Below, one piece after another: positions 52,789-62,612 of a stretch of 64,000 bases of DNA. The translations under genes and the position numbers were made by a program. Under the pieces are notes generated by a model. The model did not search any database. It saw only the letters and a list, made by a program, of their open reading frames with translations, and was not told the DNA's origin. This DNA comes from Xenorhabdus sp014467285 (lineage in GTDB: Bacteria > Pseudomonadota > Gammaproteobacteria > Enterobacterales > Enterobacteriaceae), in assembly GCF_014467285.1 (NCBI RefSeq), contig NZ_NKHR01000009.1, positions 1 to 64,000 on the forward strand, written 5' to 3'. Each line of letters begins with the position of its first letter. Positions within the stretch are counted from its first letter, which is position 1.

Positions 52789-53565
52789 TTACCATCCTAT
52801 GCTGGAAGTAAAATCCATTAATACTTCAACAAATTCATCAGGATGAGAAATAAAAGGAGCATGAGCGGCATTTCGCATAATAACGGAATGTGTATTCGGC
52901 CACTCTCTGTCAAGCTGTGCAGCAATCTTGCGCGGCACCAGCCCATCAAGATAACCATAAACACGCAGGAAAGGTAATTGAAGCTGTGACAGTTCCGCCC
53001 TTAAATCATCAGTACGTAAAATTTCCAACCCCGCATTAAGTACATCCACTGTCGGCATGGGCTGGTTCAAAACCACAGATTTCAGTACACGGGCATCCTG
53101 ACGCGCACTATCTGTCCCCAACGTCTGCAAAGCCAGAAAACGTTCGACTGTCTTCTGAAAATCTGCACTTAATTGATGTTCAAATGCACTCAATACCGCA
53201 GGCTTAATACCCGGCCAATCTCCATCTGTACTGAATTTGGGTGAAGAAGCCACTGTCACCAAACCAGCAACCTGCTCAGGATGATCCAGTGCAATCCGGC
53301 TGGCAACCAATCCGCCCAAAGACCAGCCCAACCACAGGGCTTTTTCTGGTGCTTGTTGCCATACCGTATCTGCCATGTCCGCCAGTGACATGGCAGGATA
53401 TGGCTGACTGCGGCCATAGCCCGGCAAATCCACCAGATGCAAACGAAAATGCGGAGCCAAGCGCATTTCCACTGAACGCCATACTTCGGCATTCAATCCC
53501 CAACCATGCAGCATCACAAGATCACGTGGTGCATCACCAATTGTCTGCCAAAACAACTGATTCAT
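52789..53565 (-). CDS. bioH: pimeloyl-ACP methyl ester esterase BioH
   Basis: 258 residues from ATG 53565. Alpha/beta hydrolase: VMLHGWG oxyanion region (~18), nucleophile elbow GWSLGG (Ser ~82), acid in YLDGLV (~207), His in AHAPFIS (~235). It releases pimeloyl-ACP for biotin synthesis. The ORF extends nine codons further upstream, but the conserved N-terminus begins at NQLFWQT. Divergent from gntX, 38 bp apart, as in E. coli. Confidence 0.95.
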   Translation of the reverse strand: MNQLFWQTIGDAPRDLVMLHGWGLNAEVWRSVEMRLAPHFRLHLVDLPGYGRSQPYPAMSLADMADTVWQQAPEKALWLGWSLGGLVASRIALDHPEQVAGLVTVASSPKFSTDGDWPGIKPAVLSAFEHQLSADFQKTVERFLALQTLGTDSARQDARVLKSVVLNQPMPTVDVLNAGLEILRTDDLRAELSQLQLPFLRVYGYLDGLVPRKIAAQLDREWPNTHSVIMRNAAHAPFISHPDEFVEVLMDFTSSIGW

Positions 53566-53603
53566 TGTTATTCTCGCTTTATTTGTCACCAAGGAAGGTC
53601 ACT

Positions 53604-54287
53604 ATGCTAACAATGGTTGGATACTGTTGGCTATGCCATCAAAATTTGTATTTTGCCCATCACGGAGTCTGTCACATTTGCCATCAACAATTAAAACGGC
53701 TGCAACATGTTTGCCCACGCTGCGCATTGCCTTCTGAATCCGGAGATGTTCCCTGTGGGCGCTGCCTGAAATATCCCCCGCCATGGCAGTCCCTGATCGC
53801 GATTACAGATTACACGCCACCATTAAGCCAGCTTATCCGGCGATATAAATATCACAATACGCCACAACTCGCGGCAGTTCTGGCGCGTCTGTTCCTGCTG
53901 CATTGGTTGCAAGGCTATCGTGAAGGCCGCTGGTACAAACCAGATCATATTCTGGGTATTCCTCTGCACAGCAAAAAACGTTGGCAACGCGGTTTCAATC
54001 ACATTGAATTAATGATTCAACCTCTATCGCGCTGGCTGCAATGTCCGTATCAGCCAGACTTTTTGCAATGCACACGTGCTACACTCTCGCAGCAGGGTTT
54101 ATCTGCCGCTCAGAGGAAAACCAATCTTAAGCATGCCTTTCAATTGCGGGGCGATTTTACCGATCAACATGTTGCGATTTTCGATGATGTGATCACGACG
54201 GGCACAACGCTGCATGAAGCTTCACAATTGTTAATTCGTGCGGGTGCCAGCTCCGTACAAGCCTGGGCAATCTGCCGAACCTTGTAG
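53604..54287 (+). CDS. gntX: GntX/ComF-family phosphoribosyltransferase-like protein
   Basis: 227 residues. Four-cysteine-pair zinc region at the start (CWLCHQ, CHICHQ, CPRCALP, CGRC) and a type I PRTase motif near the end (VAIFDDVITTGTTL, ~195-208). In naturally competent bacteria ComF helps DNA uptake; the role in enterics is undefined. AAGGAAGG precedes ATG 53604. A longer in-frame ORF (from 53241) overlaps bioH on the other strand and has no homology, so it is rejected. Confidence 0.93.
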   Translation: MLTMVGYCWLCHQNLYFAHHGVCHICHQQLKRLQHVCPRCALPSESGDVPCGRCLKYPPPWQSLIAITDYTPPLSQLIRRYKYHNTPQLAAVLARLFLLHWLQGYREGRWYKPDHILGIPLHSKKRWQRGFNHIELMIQPLSRWLQCPYQPDFLQCTRATLSQQGLSAAQRKTNLKHAFQLRGDFTDQHVAIFDDVITTGTTLHEASQLLIRAGASSVQAWAICRTL

Positions 54288-54346
54288 AATCTTTATAAAT
54301 GGGCGTATTATAACCAACTAGAACAGTCAACTATTGAGCAAATGAC

Positions 54347-54922
54347 ATGATTAATATTACTGAAGCAGCGCAAGCGCACTTTGCCAAGCTCTTGGCAAAT
54401 CAAGAACCGGGCACACAGATCCGTGTTTTTGTCATTAATCCGGGAACCCCGACTGCTGAATGCGGCGTTTCCTATTGCCCACCGGATGCTGTTGAAGCCA
54501 CTGATGTCGAACTGAAATTCGACCAACTTTCTGCCTATGTTGATGAAATCAGTGCCCCTTTTCTGGAAGAGGCCGTCATTGATTTTGTGACCGACCAACT
54601 TGGCTCCCAACTGACCCTGAAAGCACCGAACGCCAAAATGCGTAAAGTGGCTGACGATGCTCCACTGATTGAGCGCGTTGAGTATGTCCTGCAATCGCAG
54701 ATTAATCCTCAGCTAGCCGGGCATGGTGGTCGTGTCAGCCTGATGGAGATCACCGATGAAGGTTATGCCATTCTGCAATTCGGCGGTGGATGCAACGGCT
54801 GTTCAATGGTCGATGTCACCCTGAAAGAAGGGATTGAAAAACAGTTGTTGCAGATGTTCCCTGAATTAAAAGGGGTGAGAGATCTGACTGAACACCAGCG
54901 CGGTGAACACTCGTATTACTGA
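54347..54922 (+). CDS. nfuA: Fe-S biogenesis protein NfuA
   Basis: 191 residues: degenerate A-type carrier domain (~1-95, lacking its cysteines) and a C-terminal Nfu domain with the cluster-binding GGGCNGCSMVDVTL (C-x2-C, ~149-152). Delivers [4Fe-4S] clusters, especially under stress. Very close to E. coli NfuA; neighbour of gntX as there. Confidence 0.97.
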   Translation: MINITEAAQAHFAKLLANQEPGTQIRVFVINPGTPTAECGVSYCPPDAVEATDVELKFDQLSAYVDEISAPFLEEAVIDFVTDQLGSQLTLKAPNAKMRKVADDAPLIERVEYVLQSQINPQLAGHGGRVSLMEITDEGYAILQFGGGCNGCSMVDVTLKEGIEKQLLQMFPELKGVRDLTEHQRGEHSYY

Positions 54923-55066
54923 TTATTTTTCTGTTTCTGACATTTTCTGCCTATATTCCTACGCCTTTCCAATACCCCCATTGGAAAGGCGGTCAGGTCA
55001 TACCAGACGACCATTAAGAAATGAATATAGTGAAAATGAAAATTTGAGAAACTACGTTGAGTATTT

Positions 55067-55390
55067 ATGGACCACTTTCAAACGATAAACCCTGAGCAGG
55101 CTTACCAGCACTGGCTCGATAAAACCGCCATCATGGTTGATATCCGTGACCCGCAAAGTTTCCGTGCAGGGCACGTGACAGGCGCATTCCACTTAACGAA
55201 TGAAACGCTTAATAATTTTCTACAAGAAGCGGATTTTGACCAGCCTGTCATGGTGATGTGCTATCACGGTCATAGCAGTCAGGGAGCCGCTCAATATCTC
55301 ATCAATATGGGGTTTGAGACGGTTTACAGTGTCAATGGCGGCTTTGAAGGCTGGCAGAAAGACTATCCTCAGGCTGTCCACACTCTATGA
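55067..55390 (+). CDS. glpE: thiosulfate sulfurtransferase GlpE (rhodanese)
   Basis: 107 residues, single-domain rhodanese. Active-site loop MCYHGHSSQGAA with the catalytic Cys (~65). The strand VDIRDPQSFRAGHVTGAFHL is conserved. Moves sulphane sulphur to cyanide or thioredoxin in vitro. First gene of glpEGR. Confidence 0.95.
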   Translation: MDHFQTINPEQAYQHWLDKTAIMVDIRDPQSFRAGHVTGAFHLTNETLNNFLQEADFDQPVMVMCYHGHSSQGAAQYLINMGFETVYSVNGGFEGWQKDYPQAVHTL

Positions 55391-55467
55391 ATCTTTTAGT
55401 GCGCTAATTTCAAGGCGATTAGCCCCTGTGTGATTAATTTCAACTTAAGGCAGAAATAAGACGAGCA

Positions 55468-56313
55468 ATGATCCATGTAACCTCAATATCCAACCCTCGA
55501 CTGGCTCAGGCCTTTATTGATTATATGGCAACGCAAGGCATTCATTTAACCATGCGGCCGACTAACGAGCCATTGCTCGTTGAACTATGGCTGGAAGATA
55601 GCAGCCAGTTAAGTTTAGTTGAACAGGAGCTTCAACATTTTGCCCGCGATCCTCTCAATGAACGCTACCAAGCTGCCAGTTGGCAAACAGGCAAATCTAA
55701 CAGCTCATTTAAATATCGCAATAATCTGAACTGGAACACGCTCAAAAGCCAGTCCGGCCCGCTGACGATTGTCGTCGCCGCACTTTGTGCCTTCGTTTAT
55801 CTTTGGATGACAACGGAGGGCACGCCCGGCACGCCCGATGTCATGAACTGGCTGGCGTGGCCTAACAGTCATCAATATCTGGAGTTATGGCGTTGGGTTA
55901 GTCCCGCCCTGCTGCATTTTTCACTGACTCATATCCTCTTTAACCTCGCACTGTGGTGGTATTTTGGCAGTCAGGTAGAACAAAAGATCAGTACCGGAAA
56001 ACTTTTTGAAATCACGATAGTTTCTGCCTTTTTCAGTGGTTGGGCACAATCATTGTTCAGTGGATCTCATTTCGGGGGGCTGTCTGGAGTGGTCTACGCG
56101 TTGATCGGATACGTTTGGCTAACGGGTGAGATGTCGCCCAAACGCGGGATCAGTGCTCCCAGAGGGTTAATCGCTATCTCTGTTATCTGGCTATTGGTTG
56201 GCTATTTCGATCTGTTTTCATTAAATATCGCCAATGCTGCCCATATCGCCGGACTAATCATCGGGTTATTGATGGGGTTATGGGATAATTTGCGTAAACA
56301 AAAGAATCAATAA
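55468..56313 (+). CDS. glpG: rhomboid intramembrane protease GlpG
   Basis: 281 residues: N-terminal cytosolic domain (~1-75), then six helices. Catalytic Ser in GGLSGVVYALIGY (~204) and His in NAAHIAGLIIG (~256); the HILFNLALWWYFG segment (helix 2) is conserved with its oxyanion His. In E. coli it cleaves orphan membrane proteins. Confidence 0.96.
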   Translation: MIHVTSISNPRLAQAFIDYMATQGIHLTMRPTNEPLLVELWLEDSSQLSLVEQELQHFARDPLNERYQAASWQTGKSNSSFKYRNNLNWNTLKSQSGPLTIVVAALCAFVYLWMTTEGTPGTPDVMNWLAWPNSHQYLELWRWVSPALLHFSLTHILFNLALWWYFGSQVEQKISTGKLFEITIVSAFFSGWAQSLFSGSHFGGLSGVVYALIGYVWLTGEMSPKRGISAPRGLIAISVIWLLVGYFDLFSLNIANAAHIAGLIIGLLMGLWDNLRKQKNQ

Positions 56314-56370
56314 TATTCCGAATAATTTGGGCCAACTATAATCCATCTCTGAAAACATTAGGGGAATTTT

Positions 56371-57129
56371 GTGAAGCAAACTCAGCGACATGATGCAATA
56401 ATCGAGCTGGTGCGCCTTCAAGGTTATGTCAGCACTGAAGAGCTGGTTGAACATTTTGACGTCAGCCCGCAAACCATCCGGCGTGATTTAAATGATCTGG
56501 CAGATAAAAATAAAATCCAGCGTCATCACGGGGGCGCCGCATTGCCATCCAGCTCTGTTAATACCGCTTACCATGACCGCAAGATTATGTGGTCAAATGA
56601 AAAAGCGCGTATTGCTCAGCAGGTTGCCACCCAAATTCCAAACGGCGCAACCCTGTTCATTGATATTGGGACAACCCCTGAAGCCGTAGCGCATGCCTTG
56701 CTCAACCATCGCGATTTGAGGATTGTCACCAACAACCTCAACGTCGCAACCCTGTTTATGGGTAAAGAAGATTTCCGCCTGATTTTGGCAGGTGGTGAAG
56801 TGCGTTCCCGCGATGGCGGCATCATTGGTGAAGCAACGTTGGATTTCATCTCTCAATTCCGTCTTGATTTCGGCATTCTTGGGATTAGCGGCATTGACAG
56901 CGATGGCTCCCTGCTGGAATTTGATTACCACGAAGTCCGCACCAAGCGCGCCATTATCGAAAATTCCCGTTGTGTTATGCTAGTTGCCGACCATTCTAAA
57001 TTTGGCCGCAGTGCCATGGTCAACCTCGGCAACATGAATCTCATTGATTTCTTATTCACAGACAAAGCCCCACCTCCCAATATTCAGAAAATCATCGAAC
57101 AACACAGCGTCAAACTGGAACTCTGCTGA
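56371..57129 (+). CDS. glpR: glycerol-3-phosphate regulon repressor GlpR
   Basis: 252 residues, DeoR family. N-terminal helix-turn-helix (RHDAIIELVRLQGYVSTEELVEHFDVSPQTIRRDL) and a C-terminal sugar-phosphate-binding domain (FIDIGTTPEAVAHAL, NNLNVATLF, GGEVRSRDGG). Represses glp genes unless glycerol-3-phosphate is present. A GlpR operator lies upstream of glpD next door. Confidence 0.97.
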   Translation: MKQTQRHDAIIELVRLQGYVSTEELVEHFDVSPQTIRRDLNDLADKNKIQRHHGGAALPSSSVNTAYHDRKIMWSNEKARIAQQVATQIPNGATLFIDIGTTPEAVAHALLNHRDLRIVTNNLNVATLFMGKEDFRLILAGGEVRSRDGGIIGEATLDFISQFRLDFGILGISGIDSDGSLLEFDYHEVRTKRAIIENSRCVMLVADHSKFGRSAMVNLGNMNLIDFLFTDKAPPPNIQKIIEQHSVKLELC

Positions 57130-57152
57130 CCACTTTTGATGCCATGACGCTT

Positions 57153-57176
57153 CCCCGCCTGAAATTTTAGGTGGGG
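57153..57176 (+). terminator. glpR terminator
   Basis: CCCCGCCT and AGGTGGGG arms with an AT loop, followed by TTATCCCTCC. No long T run, so strength is uncertain. Confidence 0.55.
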
Positions 57177-57254
57177 TTATCCCTCCTATAATTATCCCCT
57201 TTAAAATTTGTATCCCGCAAAATCCTTATTAATCTTAAGCATATGATAAAGATT

Positions 57255-57270
57255 TGTTACCTATATCACG
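57255..57270. promoter_or_regulatory. CRP site candidate upstream of glpD
   Basis: TGTTA-N6-TCACG resembles the CRP consensus TGTGA-N6-TCACA with one mismatch per half. glpD is CRP-activated in E. coli. Confidence 0.5.
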
Positions 57271-57326
57271 TGAATATGTTTTTTCTGAGTTAATGGTTGG
57301 CGCTTGATGAATTTTTGATTACAATC

Positions 57327-57346
57327 TTTGAGCGAAAACGAACATT
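57327..57346. promoter_or_regulatory. GlpR operator upstream of glpD
   Basis: TTTGAGCGAAAACGAACATT fits the GlpR consensus with the CG-AAAA-CG core and the CGAACAT half; a further GTTTCGAACATTT segment follows at ~57355. Located 35-55 bp before the glpD start. Confidence 0.65.
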
Positions 57347-57380
57347 AAAGAACTGTTTCGAACATTTCAGAGGGTATGCA

Positions 57381-58877
57381 ATGGAAACCAAAGACTTGAT
57401 TGTAATCGGCGGCGGAATTAACGGCGCTGGTATTGCAGCAGATGCTGCTGGCCGGGGACTTTCTGTCCTGCTGTTGGAAGGTCAAGACTTGGCCAGTGCG
57501 ACTTCGTCTGCCAGCTCCAAACTGATCCACGGTGGCTTACGCTATCTGGAGCATTACGAATTCCGTCTGGTCAGCGAAGCATTGGCAGAACGTGAAGTGC
57601 TCTTGAAACTGGCTCCGCATATTGCATTCCCAATGCGTTTTCGTCTGCCACATCAACCACACCTGCGCCCGGCCTGGATGATCCGTATTGGCCTGTTCCT
57701 GTACGATAATTTAGGCAAACGCGTTAGCTTACCGGGCAGCAAGGGGCTGAAATTTGGTGCAAATTCGGTATTGAAGCCATCGATCACCCGCGGCTTTGAA
57801 TATTCCGACTGTTGGGTTGATGATGCACGTCTGGTTGTTCTGAATGCGCAAGAAGTGCAAAAACACGGGGGCGAAGTGCGTACCCGTACCCAAGTGACCC
57901 GCGCATGGCGTGAAAATGATTACTGGATGGTTGAAGCCAAAGATCTCACAACTGGCGAAACCAACACATGGCGCGCAAAAGGCCTGGTTAACGCAACCGG
58001 CCCATGGGTGAAAAATTTCTTCGATAACGGCCTGCAACTGAAATCGCCTTACGGCATCCGCCTGATCAAAGGCAGCCATATTGTAGTCCCTCGCGTTCAC
58101 GATGAACCACAGGCTTATATCCTGCAAAACGAGGATAATCGCATCGTGTTTGTGATCCCATGGAATGACGAATTCTCCATCATTGGTACCACCGATGTTG
58201 AATACAAAGGCGATCCAAAAGCAGTCAACATTGATGAGCAAGAGATCAATTACTTGCTGAAAGTCTATAACGACCACTTCAAGAAGCAGCTTACCAGCAA
58301 TGATGTTGTCTGGACTTATTCTGGCGTTCGCCCTCTGTGTGACGATGAATCTGACTCACCACAAGCGATTACCCGTGATTACACGCTGGATGTACAGGAT
58401 GAACAAGGCCAGACGCCATTACTGTCCGTCTTCGGTGGCAAACTGACGACGTATCGTAAATTGGCTGAACACGCTATGGATAAGCTGGCACAATACTATC
58501 CAAATGCGGGCAAGGCATGGACTAAAAATGGCAAATTACCGGGTGGTGAGCTGGAAGGCCATGACCGCGATGGTTATGCACGACTGCTTCGTCAGCGTTA
58601 CAACTGGTTGCCAGAAGGTGTGGCACAACGTTATGCCCGTACTTACGGCAACCACAGCGAAATCATTCTGAAAGGCGCGGAAGCATTGACTGATCTTGGT
58701 GAATTCTTCGGTCATGGCCTGTATGAAGCTGAACTGCGTTATTTGGTTGATCACGAATGGGTAACACAATTGGACGATGCCATTTGGCGCCGTACTAAGT
58801 TAGGTATGTGGCTCACCGATGAACAAAAACAGCGTGTCGCGGATTGGCTGTCACAGAACATCAAAGCCGCCGCTTAA
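57381..58877 (+). CDS. glpD: aerobic glycerol-3-phosphate dehydrogenase
   Basis: 498 residues from ATG 57381. FAD-binding start DLIVIGGGINGAGIAADAAGRG, then SSKLIHGGLRYLEHYEF (~42) and RPLCDDES (~325), all typical of GlpD. Membrane-associated enzyme that oxidises glycerol-3-phosphate to DHAP and reduces ubiquinone. The ORF can be extended 28 codons upstream, across the GlpR operator, with no homology. Confidence 0.97.
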   Translation: METKDLIVIGGGINGAGIAADAAGRGLSVLLLEGQDLASATSSASSKLIHGGLRYLEHYEFRLVSEALAEREVLLKLAPHIAFPMRFRLPHQPHLRPAWMIRIGLFLYDNLGKRVSLPGSKGLKFGANSVLKPSITRGFEYSDCWVDDARLVVLNAQEVQKHGGEVRTRTQVTRAWRENDYWMVEAKDLTTGETNTWRAKGLVNATGPWVKNFFDNGLQLKSPYGIRLIKGSHIVVPRVHDEPQAYILQNEDNRIVFVIPWNDEFSIIGTTDVEYKGDPKAVNIDEQEINYLLKVYNDHFKKQLTSNDVVWTYSGVRPLCDDESDSPQAITRDYTLDVQDEQGQTPLLSVFGGKLTTYRKLAEHAMDKLAQYYPNAGKAWTKNGKLPGGELEGHDRDGYARLLRQRYNWLPEGVAQRYARTYGNHSEIILKGAEALTDLGEFFGHGLYEAELRYLVDHEWVTQLDDAIWRRTKLGMWLTDEQKQRVADWLSQNIKAAA

Positions 58878-58914
58878 TGATAAAATTGGTTAGCGTGCAT
58901 AAAAGGTGATGATA

Positions 58915-58944
58915 AAAATGGCGATAGAGCATCGCCATTTTTCA
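58915..58944 (+). terminator. glpD terminator
   Basis: AAAATGGCGAT-AGAGC-ATCGCCATTTTT, a 10-bp-plus perfect stem running into Ts. Confidence 0.88.
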
Positions 58945-59314
58945 TTTTCATACGTCATGCTTTCATACATTCTGAGAATAGCCCCTTATTTCCTTACTTA
59001 GACGTTTTTTTCTGCTCATTAACGCACTTCCAAAAGCAATAAATTTTCGGAATCAACCATCCTTATTATCCATTGGAATTACTCTATTTTTCATTTAATT
59101 CAACTGGTTATTTCTAAAGCATATTTTTATCATCATGATAGTATGTTATCCGCAGCCAATATGTTGCAGGACAATTTGACGGATATCTAAGCCTCACATT
59201 TTCAGGATAAAATCCCATTGTAACGGGCTACGGTGAATGGCTGGCAGGGGAACTCCTTATCAACGAGATATCAAACAATTACCTGATTCCCAGTAAATAA
59301 TTCTGGAGATACTT
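58945..59314. other. gap between glpD and the acetyltransferase
   Basis: AT-rich, no gene or clear site recognised. CTGGAGAT precedes the next start. Confidence 0.5.
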
Positions 59315-59875
59315 ATGTTTTCTATGCGGAAAGCGACGATAGAAGATGCAACGTTACTATCCCAACTCCTTGAGACAAGCTACCGTTTTCACTTTTCCGA
59401 TTTGTGGTATGACAGAGACGAACTGGAGGAATATATTACGGGGGAGTGCTCAGTAGAGCAAATATCAACCTCGCTCCAATCCCCTGATCACACATGGTTT
59501 ATTGCCGAATCTCAACAAGCCATCAGCTCAGATTCCGGGCATTTTAAAACGAATTATTCCGATATCATCGGCTTTAGCAAAATCGTCTTCAATCAACCTA
59601 TTCCTGATACAAACCTCAGCGGTGTCTATTTACATAAGCTCTACCTGATGCCACATCTGACAGGGCAGAAATACGGTGATCAATTATTTGATCATGTAGT
59701 GAAGATTGCTCAAGAACAGAGACAAAAATGGCTTTGGTTGGAAGTATTAGAACAGAATGAATCTGCCATCAAATTTTATGTCAGAAAGGGCATGAAGTGG
59801 CATAAAAATATCATCTTTACCAGCCCAAAACAGCAAAGCGCAATGTATATAATGACTAAGAAGCTAACTTGTTGA
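59315..59875 (+). CDS. GNAT-family N-acetyltransferase
   Basis: 186 residues. MRKATIEDATLLSQLLETSY start, the YLHKLYLMPHLTGQKYGDQLFDHV segment (~112-135; acetyl-CoA-binding motif A with Q-x-x-G-x-G/D variant) and WLEVLEQNESAIKFYVRKGMKW (motif B) are typical of GNAT. Substrate unknown. Monocistronic by context. Confidence 0.85.
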   Translation: MFSMRKATIEDATLLSQLLETSYRFHFSDLWYDRDELEEYITGECSVEQISTSLQSPDHTWFIAESQQAISSDSGHFKTNYSDIIGFSKIVFNQPIPDTNLSGVYLHKLYLMPHLTGQKYGDQLFDHVVKIAQEQRQKWLWLEVLEQNESAIKFYVRKGMKWHKNIIFTSPKQQSAMYIMTKKLTC

Positions 59876-60067
59876 TCTGTAATACCAATACCTAAAACAA
59901 ATGGATTCCCATCCCTAATCTTTACAATAAAAGTAAATATTCTTGATGGGAATAAAGATGAAACAATCCTAATGAAGGGCACCTGCCAGATTCTAACTCA
60001 AACAAATATCACTTAAAAATTTATTACCAGAAATACATTAGAATTCGATTTAATATAAAAAACTTTA

Positions 60068-61102
60068 TTATCTCACGATATAGTATTTCATATTACTCAA
60101 AATATTAAATACTTCTTCATCAATTCCTAGACATTCATCTTGTTCTGTTTGTTGATGGAATATTTTATTTTTAGGTATGATAGTCTTATTTAAGTACCTA
60201 AATTCTGACTCTGTAATCGAACTACAATATTTACCACTTTCAAATGATTTTTCTTCTCTCCAAGGATGATGCTGACGTGTATATTCACCTAATCTGGCAT
60301 GATATCTATTAACTTGATGATCACGAGATAATTGCATAGCAAAGTAATCTTCAATAAAACAAAAACCCTTAATCGGTGAATTTGGATTTCTGGATTCTTT
60401 AGTAACCCATTCTAACCCTAACTTACATAATTTCCTAACAATAGCAACAGAGAATGAAACTAAAAGAATATACTGAGCCTTATTAAGAAATTCAAAATCT
60501 CTTTCTTCAACACCTTCTTCTATCTTTATCAAAGCATTAAGTCCCTCTGTATCCCCTTTGTAGAATTCACTAAAAATACGCTTAATGATGCTAATACCAA
60601 AGCAATCAAATTTAATTTCTTCATTTATATCTATAGAGTTCATTGTTATATTTTTATTTATAAACTTTATACCTAAGCCTTCCTCATTATTAAGTTCAAC
60701 ATTGTACTTTTTCGCTTTTTTCATTAAGGTGCTATGAAATGATAACCTATCCTTATTTTTAAGTATAAAGGATATCCAATTTTCATAGATATAACGACAA
60801 GCATCTATTTCTAGTTTACAAGCTCGACCTTGCATATAACCAGATACCTTTTTATATAAATAATAAAAATCATTACTTGTAAATTCACTTTTACTTTTCT
60901 GATTCATAAAGGAAATAAAATTCCTCATTATTCTTCCTGCCTGATTCCGATTTCTTTCCGGGTTTGGCAATATATTTATTGCCATATTTAGATCATCTAT
61001 TAACATATACACGTTTTCACTCTTATCTCTTTTGAGAAGATATTGAAAATAATTTTTTCTGGCTGTATTTTCACCATAAATAAAAATAATATTTTTTTTC
61101 AT
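60068..61102 (-). CDS. unrecognised 344-residue protein
   Basis: I do not recognise this protein. It is soluble, lysine/asparagine-rich and mostly helical, with no signal peptide or membrane helix. It starts with a hydrophobic strand then GEN (KNIIFIYGENTARKNYF), which loosely resembles a nucleotide- or Toprim-like first strand but lacks a P-loop. A histidine-rich stretch (DHQVNRYHARLGEYTRQHHPWREE, ~265-288) could bind metal. Its strong AT-bias and unrelated neighbours (GNAT, hydrolase) suggest a recent arrival. It is a single gene without a partner ORF nearby. Confidence 0.7.
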   Translation of the reverse strand: MKKNIIFIYGENTARKNYFQYLLKRDKSENVYMLIDDLNMAINILPNPERNRNQAGRIMRNFISFMNQKSKSEFTSNDFYYLYKKVSGYMQGRACKLEIDACRYIYENWISFILKNKDRLSFHSTLMKKAKKYNVELNNEEGLGIKFINKNITMNSIDINEEIKFDCFGISIIKRIFSEFYKGDTEGLNALIKIEEGVEERDFEFLNKAQYILLVSFSVAIVRKLCKLGLEWVTKESRNPNSPIKGFCFIEDYFAMQLSRDHQVNRYHARLGEYTRQHHPWREEKSFESGKYCSSITESEFRYLNKTIIPKNKIFHQQTEQDECLGIDEEVFNILSNMKYYIVR

Positions 61103-61179
61103 GTGATTTACCTTAATTATATCATTTTACCCTTATGCTAAAAGCATAGATTTAATTATTCAGTTTTTTACTCCCTTTA

Positions 61180-62067
61180 TCATTTTGCTCCATGCAAAAA
61201 TGGAATAATTTTCTCTGTCATCGCTTGCATAAATTGTGGTGGGAAACTATGCCCCATTTTGGGGATTGATAAAAATTCAGCATCGGTGATACGTTTGGCC
61301 GTATCTTCTCCACAAACAATCGGAATCAAAGGATCATCTTCACCATGTACAACCAATGTTGAACAACGAATTTTTGCCAAAAGATCGACTCGGTGAGAAT
61401 CTGCCATTATCGCCAATGTCTGCCACATTGAACTGTTGGGATGATACCCCCTACGGCGTAAGGTCATCCGCAAATGCTGGGCCAACTTATCTTTATCTAA
61501 TGATTCAGAGGGAGAAACAACAACCTGTATGATGTTAAGTTGATGAGAGATCAGCTCATCTTCACTGGTGCCTCTCGGCTTAGCCAATAATGCCGCCATC
61601 ACTTCTGGCTGAGGCTGGGGAAGATAGTGAGCACCACTTGAACTCATAATACTCACCAAACTGATAACTCGTTCAGGGTAAGTTGCTGCCAGCCTTTGGG
61701 CAATCATACCTCCCATTGAGGCACCAATAATGTGAGCCTGTGAAATATTTAACGCATCAAGTACTCCCAAAGCATCATCTGTCATATCTTGCATACTGTA
61801 AGGAGTACGAACCGGCAACTTCAAACGGAAACGGAGTTTTTGCCAAAAAAACGCGGACTGCCGGACATGATCAAACCGCTGGCTTAACCCGGCATCACGG
61901 TTATCATAAAGGATCACGCGAAACCCGGCCGCTACTAATCGGTTTACTATTTCATCAGGCCAGTCAATAAGCTGCATTCCCAACCCCATGATCAGCAAAA
62001 CGGCTGGGCGTGTTTCCCCACCACTATCTTCAACTTCAATCGAAATATGATTGGCAGTAATTTTCAT
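61180..62067 (-). CDS. alpha/beta hydrolase
   Basis: 295 residues from ATG 62067, where homology begins (KITANHISIEVEDSGG); the ORF extends 21 codons upstream. Nucleophile elbow GASMGGM (Ser ~113), acid in HGEDDPLIP (~245), His in MGHSFPP (~273). LIMGLG in place of HG forms the oxyanion region, and YDNRDAGLS is typical of the DhaA/PldB-like esterase group. Substrate unknown. Independent transcription is likely. Confidence 0.85.
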   Translation of the reverse strand: MKITANHISIEVEDSGGETRPAVLLIMGLGMQLIDWPDEIVNRLVAAGFRVILYDNRDAGLSQRFDHVRQSAFFWQKLRFRLKLPVRTPYSMQDMTDDALGVLDALNISQAHIIGASMGGMIAQRLAATYPERVISLVSIMSSSGAHYLPQPQPEVMAALLAKPRGTSEDELISHQLNIIQVVVSPSESLDKDKLAQHLRMTLRRRGYHPNSSMWQTLAIMADSHRVDLLAKIRCSTLVVHGEDDPLIPIVCGEDTAKRITDAEFLSIPKMGHSFPPQFMQAMTEKIIPFLHGAK

Positions 62068-62130
62068 AGGTGGCAACCTTTTGATGTATACACTGTATTT
62101 TTCAAAAAACAGCTTTATTAACTGCGCCAC

Positions 62131-62612
62131 AGCTAGAAATACATTAGGTATAGATAAAAAACAACTTAAAATATGAAACTAAAATAAAATGCTGAAACAA
62201 ACAAGATTTATTACTGCATATAACAACAGAAAAAACCAAGTCTCGATGCTCTTAAACAAAATAAATCCAACAGGATATTTTATTGATTCATATAATAATA
62301 ACGTAAAGAATATAAACTAATTATTCTATCACGTGATAAATAGTGTAGCAAAAATCACCATCCAGGAAGAAGAATACAGTGAACAAGCATAGAAATTCCC
62401 CCCACATTCCCTATATTCTCCCATGATAGTGATTTTGGCATCATCAGGGCAAAATAAAAATATATCTTCAATATATTGATAATATTAAACTTTATCATTT
62501 TTTAAATTTTAATTTTTTTAATAATTGTGATATTAATCCCCTTTCTTTAATTCGCTTGTTGCGGTTTATGTTCAATTTTATGAATATAAATGAGAATGGA
62601 TAACAACTTGTA
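62131..62612. other. AT-rich divergent gap before yhfZ
   Basis: 482 bp with no gene. It contains a perfect 12-bp palindrome TATCACGTGATA at 62327-62338, about midway between the two divergent starts. Its meaning is unknown. Confidence 0.45.

Noticed and set aside
53241..53603. 121-codon N-terminal extension of gntX
   Set aside because: It overlaps bioH on the other strand and has no homology; the ATG at 53604 has a good ribosome-binding site and the conserved cysteine start.
57297..57380. 28-codon upstream extension of glpD
   Set aside because: It runs across the GlpR operator, and homology begins at METKDLIVIGGG.
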